Positions 36,947 through 45,366 of a stretch of DNA of 64,000 nt are shown here, in pieces. This DNA comes from Planctomycetia bacterium (GTDB lineage Bacteria > Planctomycetota > Planctomycetia > Pirellulales > Thermoguttaceae). The notes under the pieces are model-generated. The model was not told the DNA's origin and did no database searches. It saw only the letters and a program-made list of their open reading frames with translations. How positions within the stretch are numbered: position 1 is the first letter of the stretch; each line of letters opens with the position of its first letter. The translations under genes and the position numbers were made by a program. The stretch is from assembly GCA_030527015.1 (NCBI GenBank), contig JAUNBR010000001.1, forward strand, positions 1 through 64,000, written 5' to 3'.

Positions 36947-38185
36947 ATGATTTTTTCGTTTTTTTGTCCTTTCAGGATGTTTAATCGTATCTTAATTGTA
37001 TTTTTTTTGATTACAGGAAATCTTTTTTTAGGTATGACGTTTCTGCCAGTTCCTGTACAGGCACAGCGTGTCGTGCTGAAGGATGATATTTCGGAGCCAC
37101 GGAAAAAGGAAACGTCTTCTTCACAAAAGTCGGGAAACAAAAAACCGAAAAAGACGTCCTCGAAATCTGAGCCAAAACCGGAAGCGAAACTTTCGTGGGG
37201 GACGTATGTTCAGACGCCCTCATTTAAGCGTTCTTCTTCCCGAAAGACGAAAAAGTCTTCAAAAAAGGAAGAAAAAACTTCCAGTACAGTGAAAGAGCGG
37301 AATCTGGAACGAATGGCGCATTTAAGAAAAACTGGGATTTTACTTTGGCCGGAGTATTCTGAACGTGAATTAAATATTATTCAGGCGCAGCAGATGGATT
37401 ATTTGGAAAAAATCCGAGCATCATTCAAGAAATTAGGAGATTCTTTACGGTATTATGAGACCGATCATTTTTATTTTGTGACGGATGCCACGGAGGGAAT
37501 CGCCCGCGACTGCTGCTTATATCTGGAAGCGATGTATGCGAAATTAGGTGATATTTTTGGTATTCCTGCGGATGCACAGTTTTGGCGCGGTAAATGCACG
37601 GTGATTGCATTTAATGAGAGGAATGATTTTTTAGAATTTGAGAAGCGTTTTTTTGATCATACTGTCCGTGGTTCGACTGCCGGGCTGGCGCATACTGGCA
37701 GGAGCGGTGATGTCGTGATAAGCCTCTATTTTAGAGATATTACTACGGTCGAGAATCGCTGGGCGTTTATAGGTGTTTTAGTACATGAAACGACTCATGG
37801 ATTCATGCACCGATATAAATCTTCGGAGAAACTTCCTCTTTGGCTGGAAGAAGGAATCGCGGATTATATGGCTGGAACGATCGTCGTTAAAGATAAGCAG
37901 GTATCTTTAAAACAGAAAAGTGCTTTAGACGTCATGAAAAAGACGCGTTCTTTAGGGGGGATAATGTCGGCGCAGAGGAATTTAGAAGTGTGGCAGTATG
38001 GAGTCGCCAGCGGGATGGTTACCTATTTATTGCGTGTAAAATCTGGGGGAGTCGGAAAAATCGTGGATTTAATAAAGGACGGAAAAGAGTGGCCGGAAGC
38101 CTTAAAAGAGGTATATGACTGGACGCCGGAGGAATTCATACAGAATTTTGGGAAAACATACAAAATACAGGGACTTCAGCCATAA
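36947..38185 (+). CDS. Exported zinc protease-like protein (DUF1570 type, HExxH)
   Basis: A 412-residue protein with an N-terminal signal anchor (FNRILIVFFLITGNLFLG), a Lys/Ser-rich linker (about 50-110) and a gluzincin-like core: HETTH at about residue 279, followed 20 residues on by LPLWLEEGIADYMAG, which supplies the third metal ligand Glu. YYETDHFYFVTD starts the domain, as in planctomycete DUF1570 proteins. The ATG at 36947 is chosen because GAGGAT lies 7-8 nt upstream; the frame extends back to 36920, inside an element ending at 36933. Likely a periplasmic peptidase. Confidence 0.78.
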   Translation: MIFSFFCPFRMFNRILIVFFLITGNLFLGMTFLPVPVQAQRVVLKDDISEPRKKETSSSQKSGNKKPKKTSSKSEPKPEAKLSWGTYVQTPSFKRSSSRKTKKSSKKEEKTSSTVKERNLERMAHLRKTGILLWPEYSERELNIIQAQQMDYLEKIRASFKKLGDSLRYYETDHFYFVTDATEGIARDCCLYLEAMYAKLGDIFGIPADAQFWRGKCTVIAFNERNDFLEFEKRFFDHTVRGSTAGLAHTGRSGDVVISLYFRDITTVENRWAFIGVLVHETTHGFMHRYKSSEKLPLWLEEGIADYMAGTIVVKDKQVSLKQKSALDVMKKTRSLGGIMSAQRNLEVWQYGVASGMVTYLLRVKSGGVGKIVDLIKDGKEWPEALKEVYDWTPEEFIQNFGKTYKIQGLQP

Positions 38186-38230
38186 ACAGGAAGTGTGAGT
38201 GAGGAAAAAGTTTCTTCTGGGGTCTATTTT

Positions 38231-38312
38231 TATACGCGAAGTGCTCTAAATTTCCGCATCCTCTGTCTGCTGACAGGCGGGCCGGTATTTTTTTCGCTGA
38301 AAATGCCTGTGA
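38231..38312 (+). repeat. TA-MITE with GC arm, truncated
   Basis: Contains CTGTCTGCTGACAGGCGGGC; the right third is lost. Confidence 0.7.
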
Positions 38313-38395
38313 TTCGGATTTCTCTTTTGTCACCGCGCCTTTCGGACGTGTTTTCTGGCTTTTACAGAGGCGTATAACTGTTTTACAGAGGTGTA

Positions 38396-38518
38396 TATAC
38401 TGGCGCCACTTTAATTTCCATTTTTTGCGGTTCTGAAAGCAGGTATTTTCCGCGAAGCAAAAAGCCGGCCAGCCTGTCAGCAGACAGAGGAAGTGGAAAA
38501 TGATAGTGAATCGGATAT
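38396..38518 (-). mobile_element. TA-MITE with GC arm
   Basis: Complete, 123 bp; arm CCGGCCAGCCTGTCAGCAGA. Confidence 0.83.
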
Positions 38519-38800
38519 GGAAATGTTCAAAAAACACAGGTGAAGGAATGTGTTTCGGTGTGCTTACCGCCTTCCGTTTCTTTGGGCCGTTTTTTGGGCG
38601 TATTTCTGAAAAAGTAGGGGCAGCATTTATCGCGTCTTCTGGTGATTTACTAGAGAAGAATTTTGTAAATGATTCTTTCGTATCCTCTTTCACCAGAAGT
38701 TTTTTGTTTTCTGAGGTTATTTTTTTTCTTGTACTCCTCTTCAGAAATACAGAAGGGGCACCTTGAAAAGTCCGTAAAAAACTGTAAAATTATTTTGTTT
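38519..38800. other. Non-coding stretch, possible gene remnant on minus strand
   Basis: A minus-strand frame is open over about 38520-38780 and reads like protein near 38530-38690 (KEDTKESFTKFFSSKSPEDA), but it has no Met start or ribosome site and runs into an element. Possibly the remains of a gene cut by the element. Confidence 0.3.
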
Positions 38801-38909
38801 TATACTCGACTGACTTTTAGATTTTCATTTTTTCAGTATTTTTCTTATGCTGAAGATGCTGGAGTTTATGGCTGCGTAAAACGAAATATTAGAAGTGGAT
38901 ATGTGGATA
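38801..38909 (+). repeat. Degenerate TA-MITE
   Basis: Left end TATACTCGACTG; old copy joined to the next one. Confidence 0.6.
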
Positions 38910-38910
38910 T

Positions 38911-39034
38911 TATATCCGATACACTATAAATTTCCGCTTCCTCTGTCTGCTGACAGGCTGGCCGGCTTTTTGCTTCGCGGAAAATCCTGCTTTCAGAGTT
39001 ACAAAAAACGAAAATTTAAAGTGGAATCAGTATA
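38911..39034 (+). mobile_element. TA-MITE with GC arm
   Basis: Complete, 124 bp; arm CTGTCTGCTGACAGGCTGGC then CGGC. Shares TATA with the alternative-core element that follows. Confidence 0.87.
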
Positions 39035-39138
39035 TATTCATACTATTTAGATTTCCGCTTTTAAAACCGCCGTTCGGAGTTACGCACCACGGTTCCCGTG
39101 TTTTCGTGAAAACGGAAATTTAAACGAGAACTGGTATA
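39033..39138 (+). mobile_element. Alternative-core element, copy 1
   Basis: Inner ends match TA-MITE (ATTTCCGC, ACGGAAATTTAAA) but the core is CTTTTAAAACCG ... CGGAGTTACG ... TTTTCGTGAAAA. Same core as 50900-51005. Confidence 0.8.
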
Positions 39139-39405
39139 AGAAAATAGGCATATTTTGATGATACGCTGGTTTTATTTTTTCGTTTTATGCTGTCCGTCAG
39201 GTATTTTTTAAAAGATAAATGCTGAGGAAGTGTGATTTTTGAGCTGTGAAGACGAGCGTACGGTGTACAAAAAAAGTTTGTTTTGCATATAAAGAATTTT
39301 GTGTGAAATAGTCCGGTTCAGATGAAAATTCGAGCTGAATCGGGAATGTGTAAATTTTAACCCTTGAAATCGCGCCATGCAAAAATTGGCGCCTGTTAAA
39401 TTATT

Positions 39406-42400
39406 ATGACAGATCCTAATATGATTAATTTACGTCATGTGGCGCGTGGAATGTCGATTCCGTTACGTCAGATCCAGGCAGTGGTTCAGTTACTGGAAGA
39501 AGGTAACACGGTTCCATTTATTACCCGTTATCGGAAAGATGAAACTGGAGGTCTGGATGAAGTGCAGATACGCCAGATTCAGTCAAAACTGGCGAAACTG
39601 ACGCAGCTGGCGGAGCGGAAGCAGTCCATTTTACGTTCGATAGAAAGTCAGGGATCACTTACTCCAGAACTGGAGGAAAAGGTTCGTCAGGCCAGTACGA
39701 TGAAACGTCTGGAGGATTTATATTTGCCGTATAAACCTAAAAAACAGACGCTGGCCACGGCTGCGCGTCAGCGTGGACTGGAACCTTTTGCGTCGGAAAT
39801 TTTTTCTCAGGCGGAAACTTGTCAGAATTTGGAAGCACGTGCTGCGGAATGGATAAATCCGGAAAAAGGGTTATCGTCTGTGGAAGATGTTTTGGCAGGC
39901 GCGGGGCATATTTTGGCAGAAAAGTTTAGTGAAAATGCAGAATTACGTCAGAGACTGAGAGAAATTTTGCAGCGAAATGCAAAAATTGTAACATTAAAAA
40001 TTGAGACAGAGGTAAAAACTGTTTCTCAGACGGGGGATGTGGTTTCGGAAAATGCGGCAGATGAAGAAAATGAAATTTCGGATTCTGTGAGTGAATCTCT
40101 GGTTTCAGAAGTGGAAAATGCGGAAAAAATGTCTGAAAGTGTGGAGGTGAAGGAGGAGGCTGAGTCGGCGGAGGTGGAAGTTTCTCTGCAGACGCAGACA
40201 GATTCGGAGGTGGAAGTTTCTCTGCATGCGGAAGCAGATTCAGAGGAAAAAGACACGGAAGAATCGGAACCTGCAGAAGGTGAAAATTCAGAAATGCCGG
40301 CGGAGGTGGAAATTTCAGAGGGAGTGACGGCAGAGGCAGATTCGGATGGTAATGATACGGAGAATGTGCCGGAATCTGAGCTTTCTGGAGAATCCGAAAG
40401 TTCTGAAGAGAAAGAAGAAAAAGGGACGGAAATACCTTCGGAAGAACAGAAGAAATTATTGAGGGAAAAGGCGAAAGCCCTGAAAGCGTCAAAAAGGCAG
40501 AAGGAATTAGAGCGAAAGCAGAAGGCGTTTCAGGATTATTTTGATTATTCGGAGGCGATAAGAAAGATTCCGCCGCACCGAGTTTTAGCGATTAATCGTG
40601 GTGAACAGGGAAAGATTCTGCGAGTGAAGATCGAGTCGGATTTTGCTGTGATGCAGGATATGGCAGAGAAATTTTTGTCGCTGGAAGAACATGCTCATGC
40701 AGAATATTTGAAAAATTGCGTGAAAGATGCATTAAGCCGATTAATGGTTCCTGCGCTGGAGCGTGAAATACGGCGTGAATTGACAGAACATGCGGAAAAT
40801 CATGCGGTGGAAGTTTTTGCGAAAAATTTGCGGAATCTGCTGCTGCAGTCACCCGTTCATGGAAGGAAAGTCCTGGCGGTGGATCCGGGGTATAAAAATG
40901 GATGTAAATTAGTGGCTCTGGATCAGTTTGGAAATGTGCTGGCGCATGAAGTAATATATTTGATAGGAAAATCAGAACGTCTGGAAGATGCGAAGAAAAC
41001 GGTACTGGATTTAATTCAAAAATTCCATCTGTCGGTAATTGCGATCGGAAATGGAACGGCGTGCCGTGCGGCAGAAGATTTTTTTGCACAACTTATTTCA
41101 CAAGAGTTGTCGTCAGAGAACGTGGAATATGTGATAGTGAATGAGGCGGGAGCCAGCGTTTATTCCACCAGTGTACTGGGCCGGGAAGAGTTTCCGGATT
41201 ATGATGCGGTTCTTCGGGGTGCGATTTCCATCGGACGTCGGCTTCAGGATCCGCTGAGTGAACTGGTGAAAATAGATCCGGCGAATATTGGCGTGGGGCT
41301 TTATCAGCATGATGTGAAGGCGAAACATTTACGTCAGTCGCTGGAGTGTGTGGTGGAGTCTTGTGTGAATTTTGTGGGAGTGGATGTGAATATGGCTAGT
41401 CCTGCACTTTTACGTTTTGTTTCGGGACTAAACCAGCTTCATGCAAGAAAGATATATGAATATCGTCGCCAGAACGGGCCATTTCGAAATCGGCTGCAGT
41501 TAAAAGAGGTGCCGGGAATCGGAGAATCGACTTTTGTGCAGGCCGCGGGATTTTTGAAAATTGCCCGGGGAGATAATCCTCTGGATTCCACGTGGATTCA
41601 TCCGGAAAGTTATGAAATAGCGACGAAAATTTTAGAGAAATTGGGACTGGAGCCGCATGAGGTGAGAAATGCGTCTCCGGAATTTTGCGCGAAAATATCT
41701 GAGCTGGATGTTTCTGCACTGGCGAAAGAATTAGAAACGGGAGAATTAGGACTGAAGGATATTTTAGTACAGTTAGTTCGTCCTGGGCGAGATCCGCGCG
41801 AAGAGCTTCCTGCTCCTGTTTTTAAGAAGGGTGTTTTGAAGCTGGAAGACCTGGAAGCGGGAATGGAATTAACGGGGACGGTCCTGAATGTGGTGGATTT
41901 TGGAGCGTTCGTGGATATCGGTCTGCATGAAAGTGGTCTGGTGCATGTTAGCCAGCTGGCAGATCGATTTATCCGAGAACCTCATGAAGTCGTGGCGGTG
42001 GGGGATATCGTGAAAGTGTGGGTGGTGACAGTCGATAAGACGCGTCATCGAGTTTCCCTGACGATGATAGATCCCAGTGCTCCGGTGGCGGAAGAGAAAG
42101 CAGAGGGAGATTCTGAAGAGGAAGGAAAGAAAAAACGTTCTCGGCGCAGAAGAAGTCATGGAAAACAGAGTGGAACAGGGGCCGAAAAGGAGAGGGAAGG
42201 AAAACCGGTGGCAGGTGGAGATATTACTTCTCCGATTCCTCCTCTTCCTGTGGGACTTCGTCTGGTCAGTGAGGCACCACCAGATTTTGTTCCGCAGAGT
42301 AAGAAGGAAAGGAAGGCGCCGCGTGGAAAACCAGAAAGAGATGCTGAAAATTCAGGGCGCGTCCGAAAAGAAAGTGCTCCTAAAAATGATGCAGAAGTGG

Positions 42401-42609
42401 TGTCAGATTCCTTCGCGAGTGGGGTGCGTCCAAAACGTGAGCGTGTTACAGAAGCACGGAAAGATATGAAAAAATATCAGTACAAAAAAGAGTCGCCTAA
42501 AATGGTAACTCCGATTACGGAAGATATGAAGAAAGGAAAAGTGCCGTTAAGATCTTTTGATGATTTGGCACAATTTTTCAGTAAAAAAGAATTGGAAGAA
42601 GAGGAATAA
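39406..42609 (+). CDS. tex: Tex-family S1 RNA-binding transcription accessory protein with acidic insertion
   Basis: A 1067-residue Tex protein; usual length is 720-800. The N-terminal helical part (TVPFITRYRKDETGGLDE), the YqgF-like core (VLAVDPGYKNGCKLVALD), the helix-hairpin-helix (VPGIGESTFVQAAGFL) and the S1 domain (about 815-890, GTVLNVVDFGAFVDIGLHES) are all present. Two additions explain the length: an insertion at about 200-350 made almost only of Glu, Ser, Val, Ala and Asp with short internal repeats (EVEVSL), and a basic C-terminal tail after the S1 domain. Role: nucleic-acid binding in transcription and stress resistance. Confidence 0.94.
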   Translation: MTDPNMINLRHVARGMSIPLRQIQAVVQLLEEGNTVPFITRYRKDETGGLDEVQIRQIQSKLAKLTQLAERKQSILRSIESQGSLTPELEEKVRQASTMKRLEDLYLPYKPKKQTLATAARQRGLEPFASEIFSQAETCQNLEARAAEWINPEKGLSSVEDVLAGAGHILAEKFSENAELRQRLREILQRNAKIVTLKIETEVKTVSQTGDVVSENAADEENEISDSVSESLVSEVENAEKMSESVEVKEEAESAEVEVSLQTQTDSEVEVSLHAEADSEEKDTEESEPAEGENSEMPAEVEISEGVTAEADSDGNDTENVPESELSGESESSEEKEEKGTEIPSEEQKKLLREKAKALKASKRQKELERKQKAFQDYFDYSEAIRKIPPHRVLAINRGEQGKILRVKIESDFAVMQDMAEKFLSLEEHAHAEYLKNCVKDALSRLMVPALEREIRRELTEHAENHAVEVFAKNLRNLLLQSPVHGRKVLAVDPGYKNGCKLVALDQFGNVLAHEVIYLIGKSERLEDAKKTVLDLIQKFHLSVIAIGNGTACRAAEDFFAQLISQELSSENVEYVIVNEAGASVYSTSVLGREEFPDYDAVLRGAISIGRRLQDPLSELVKIDPANIGVGLYQHDVKAKHLRQSLECVVESCVNFVGVDVNMASPALLRFVSGLNQLHARKIYEYRRQNGPFRNRLQLKEVPGIGESTFVQAAGFLKIARGDNPLDSTWIHPESYEIATKILEKLGLEPHEVRNASPEFCAKISELDVSALAKELETGELGLKDILVQLVRPGRDPREELPAPVFKKGVLKLEDLEAGMELTGTVLNVVDFGAFVDIGLHESGLVHVSQLADRFIREPHEVVAVGDIVKVWVVTVDKTRHRVSLTMIDPSAPVAEEKAEGDSEEEGKKKRSRRRRSHGKQSGTGAEKEREGKPVAGGDITSPIPPLPVGLRLVSEAPPDFVPQSKKERKAPRGKPERDAENSGRVRKESAPKNDAEVVSDSFASGVRPKRERVTEARKDMKKYQYKKESPKMVTPITEDMKKGKVPLRSFDDLAQFFSKKELEEEE

Positions 42610-43226
42610 ATTGAATTTAATGTACTGATTTTAGTTCGAATTTTTATGTTTCGCAGACCGATTTTTCTGTAATTTAAAATGTAGAGAAAGTAAAGTTTTA
42701 TAGAGTGAAGCATAAAAAGAATTTTTATCATTAAAATATATGATTTTTATATTTTGTATGGACAAAAAGTTTCTTTTGTGGTCATAAAATACAGAAATTA
42801 TGTGAGAGGAACTAAAGAATATAAAAAATATTTTGTTTTTTGAAGGGAATTTCTGGAAGGTATTTTGGAAATTCCCTTATTTACATGATTTTTGTGTAAG
42901 TTTTGTTCAGAACAAAATTTGGAAAAAAGAAAATTTTGTCGGCAGATACTGTCGTAAAGAAAATAGTTGTTATTTCTTTTTTGACTGGAAAAATTGTTAA
43001 TAGTTTTGTATCGAGCAGAACTTTTTTGCTGATAAAAAACATGCAAAATTCCCATTTTTGCTATTTTAAACTAATTTTTTGTGAATTTTACTTTAAGAAA
43101 AGGCGATAAACGGAAATAGTGGAGAAAATAGTAGAAATGTAGTGTATAATAAAAATAAATAGTTTTGTAAAAACAGATAATTTATTTTGTTGGAAGGTCT
43201 GTCATTAATATATTTACATATAATTT
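42610..43226. other. Very AT-rich stretch between tex and rpe
   Basis: Holds the stem-loop at 42843-42878 and otherwise long A and T runs. An eroded element-like string (GTTCGAATTTTTATG, TATAGAGTGAAGCATAAA) lies just after tex at 42640-42715. No gene. Confidence 0.4.
42843..42878 (+). terminator. Probable terminator after tex
   Basis: AAGGGAATTTC pairs perfectly with GAAATTCCCTT across a 14-nt loop, followed by ATTTACATGATTTTTG. The U-run is weak, so termination is plausible rather than certain. Confidence 0.5.
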
Positions 43227-43304
43227 TGCATCTGATTTACTATAAATTTTCATATTTCCTGTCTGCCGGCTGGTCGGCCGCCTTTTTATTCCCGGAAAAA
43301 TATG
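43227..43304 (+). repeat. TA-MITE with GC arm, truncated at the rpe start
   Basis: Left half and GC arm present, right half replaced by the rpe gene; carries CGGAA used as the ribosome site. Confidence 0.65.
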
Positions 43305-44096
43305 TTATCGCGTGAAAAGTTTATGAATTTACCAGCTTCTTCTGCTGTGATATTTCCTTCTTTATTAGCATGTGATTTTGCGAATTTATTGCGCGATATT
43401 CGAAGTGTTGAGGACGCAGGAGCGGAAGTTCTGCATTTAGACATTATGGATGGTCATTTTGTGCCGAATTTAAGCATGGGAATTCCGATCGTAGAAAGTG
43501 TACGAAAGATTACGGATCTGGTTTTAGATGTGCATCTGATGCTTTCAGAGCCTGAAAAATACATTCAGTCATTTCGAAAAGCAGGCGCAGATGTTTTGAC
43601 GTTTCATGTGGAAGCCGTGGCCGATCAGGAAATTTCTGGGAAGAATTTTTCACGAAACGGATGTAAAAATGAGGATATTTGTGACGAAACATGTGCGATT
43701 ATCGAAAAAACGTCAGGTCTTCTAGAAAAAATTCGTGAACTGGGAGCGGCATCAGGTCTGGCGATCATTCCTCCGACAGAGGTGGAGGTACTTGCGCACT
43801 GGACAGAATTATGCGATAATATTTTGATTATGAGTGTGATGCCGGGTTTTGGTGGTCAGTCGTTTCATAAATCGGCTCTGTCAAAACTTCAGTGGTTAAC
43901 TCAAAATATGCCGGAGAAGGTACGCAGAAGTGTGGATGGTGGTGTGAATGAAAACACTCTGGATGCTTGTGTGAATGCTGGCGCGACAGGTTTAGTGATG
44001 GGTACCGCGATTTTTAAGAATCCAGATAGGAAGCAGCAGATGGAAATATTCCAGAAGCAGATCCGCGAATCATGTTCTGCGTCTGATGTTTTATAA
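43302..44096 (+). CDS. rpe: Ribulose-phosphate 3-epimerase
   Basis: A 264-residue TIM-barrel epimerase interconverting ribulose-5-P and xylulose-5-P. Motifs: FPSLLACDFANL, HLDIMDGHFVPN (metal and catalytic Asp), VLDVHLM, SVMPGFGGQ and VDGGVNENT (second catalytic Asp). About 25 extra residues lie in the middle (KNFSRNGCKNEDICDETC), making it longer than the usual 220-235. The start falls at the end of a truncated TA-MITE; CGGAA in that remnant is the only Shine-Dalgarno-like site. An internal Met at 43323 is an alternative. Confidence 0.93.
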   Translation: MLSREKFMNLPASSAVIFPSLLACDFANLLRDIRSVEDAGAEVLHLDIMDGHFVPNLSMGIPIVESVRKITDLVLDVHLMLSEPEKYIQSFRKAGADVLTFHVEAVADQEISGKNFSRNGCKNEDICDETCAIIEKTSGLLEKIRELGAASGLAIIPPTEVEVLAHWTELCDNILIMSVMPGFGGQSFHKSALSKLQWLTQNMPEKVRRSVDGGVNENTLDACVNAGATGLVMGTAIFKNPDRKQQMEIFQKQIRESCSASDVL

Positions 44097-44115
44097 TTTT
44101 GTTGCCGAGACGTTT

Positions 44116-44221
44116 TATATGCCCGATACACTATAAATTTCCTCTTCTCAGGCATTTTTTTGCTGAAAAATGTCTGCTTTAAGAGCCGCACAAAACGGAA
44201 ATTTTAAGTGGAACCAGTATA
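44116..44221 (+). mobile_element. TA-MITE after rpe
   Basis: Complete; stem GGCATTTTT/AAAAATGTC. Confidence 0.87.
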
Positions 44222-44410
44222 AAATTAGAATCAGCATAAGTTTCTGTTACGGGATTCTTGTTTTGCAAAAAATGCTGTAAAATTTTCATAAAAGAGAGAT
44301 TTATGGTGAGGCCAGTATGCTTTAAATTTTTTGAAGGTAAGCATTAAGGACAGTATTTTGTCGTGTGATATGACAGTAAAATAGAAAAAACAGATCGGAT
44401 GGGTTCATTT

Positions 44411-44439
44411 TTGGGGAAATGACAGTAGTGTGTTATAAT
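44411..44439 (+). promoter_or_regulatory. Promoter candidate for the pseudophosphatase gene
   Basis: TTGGGG and a perfect TATAAT with 17-bp spacing, ending 17 bp before the ATG at 44457. The short leader would be 10 nt or so, carrying AAAGA as a weak Shine-Dalgarno site. Confidence 0.45.
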
Positions 44440-44456
44440 TATTAAAGAAAGAGTTT

Positions 44457-45128
44457 ATGAGACAGTCGTGGATGTTTTCGTTTCGTAATTCGAGTGATCA
44501 TGAGGATGAAGATTTAAAAATAATTGTCATTCGGCCTGGTGCGACAAGTTATGATTATGAAAGATGTATTCAGGGAGATTTAAGTGTCCGCCTTACAGAA
44601 GCGGGGCGGGGTGAAGTTCGTCTGCTGGCGGAGGAATTAAAAACGGAGGATATTCGTTATATTTATTCGTCACCGAATGAACCTGCTTTAGAGACGGCGG
44701 AGATAATTTCCAGGACATTAAATGTTCCTCGAAAACGTTTAGAAGGATTAAGAAATCAGAATCAGGGATTATGGCAGGGGATGCGCGTGGATGATTTACG
44801 CCGTCTGCAGCCACGGATATACAGACAGTGGGCGGAGTCTCCATTATCTGTGTGTCCACCGGAAGGTGAATCTCTTTTTTATGTGACGCAGCGAGTCAGA
44901 GATGCCATTTCGTCGATTACTCGCCGTCACCGTGGCGGCACCGTGGGTTTAGTGGTGGGAGAACCCACGGCCAGTCTGGTGCTGTGCTGTCTGAAACATG
45001 AAGAAATTCATCATCTTTGGGATCATATCGGAAATCATGGGTGCTGGGAAGAAGTGGATGTGGTTTCTGAAAATAATATGCGAGATGATTTTCAAAAAAG
45101 GTTTCCGAAAACGCTGTTTTCGCGCTAA
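44457..45128 (+). CDS. Histidine-phosphatase-fold protein lacking catalytic residues
   Basis: A 223-residue protein that follows the phosphoglycerate-mutase-like pattern but with the active site replaced. The canonical R-H-G-x-T reads IRPGATSYD (His to Pro27), the SSP-x-x-R-A reads SSPNEPALETA (Arg to Pro), and the second V-S-H-G reads VVGEPTAS (His to Glu). The fold-defining QGDLSVRLTEAGR and ETAEII are kept. It is therefore probably a pseudophosphatase with a binding or regulatory role. A promoter-like pair at 44411-44439 and a terminator at 45162-45197 make it a single-gene unit. Confidence 0.75.
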   Translation: MRQSWMFSFRNSSDHEDEDLKIIVIRPGATSYDYERCIQGDLSVRLTEAGRGEVRLLAEELKTEDIRYIYSSPNEPALETAEIISRTLNVPRKRLEGLRNQNQGLWQGMRVDDLRRLQPRIYRQWAESPLSVCPPEGESLFYVTQRVRDAISSITRRHRGGTVGLVVGEPTASLVLCCLKHEEIHHLWDHIGNHGCWEEVDVVSENNMRDDFQKRFPKTLFSR

Positions 45129-45161
45129 AATAAATGTTTAGCCTGAAAGAATGAAAAATAA

Positions 45162-45197
45162 ACAGACCTGCAGGATTCTTCGGCGGTCTGTTTTTTT
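45162..45197 (+). terminator. Terminator of the pseudophosphatase gene
   Basis: ACAGACC pairs with GGTCTGT, followed by a run of seven T, 33 bp after the stop at 45128. A TA-MITE starts 5 bp later, outside the transcript. Confidence 0.85.
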
Positions 45198-45201
45198 GTA
45201 T

Positions 45202-45307
45202 TATACTGGTTCCACTTTAAATTTCCGTTTTGTGCGGCTCTGAAAGCAGGCTTTTTCAGCGAAGCAAAAAAGCCGGAGAAGCGAAAATTTATAGTGTATC
45301 GGATATA
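45202..45307 (-). mobile_element. TA-MITE between convergent genes
   Basis: Complete; type A stem GGCTTTTT/AAAAAGCC; 5 bp after the terminator. Confidence 0.9.
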
Positions 45308-45366
45308 AAGTAGTCACGGTACAAATTTCTAAAGATTTCGGGAAAATTTTGTGTTGGCAGCGATTA

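Noticed and set aside
38520-38693. Protein-like minus-strand frame (KEDTKESFTKFFSSKSPEDA)
   Set aside because: No Met start, no ribosome site and it runs into an element. Could be a gene remnant but not supportable as a gene.
40026-40492. Minus-strand Ser/Pro-rich frames opposite the tex insertion
   Set aside because: They are shadows of the low-complexity Glu/Ser codons of tex.
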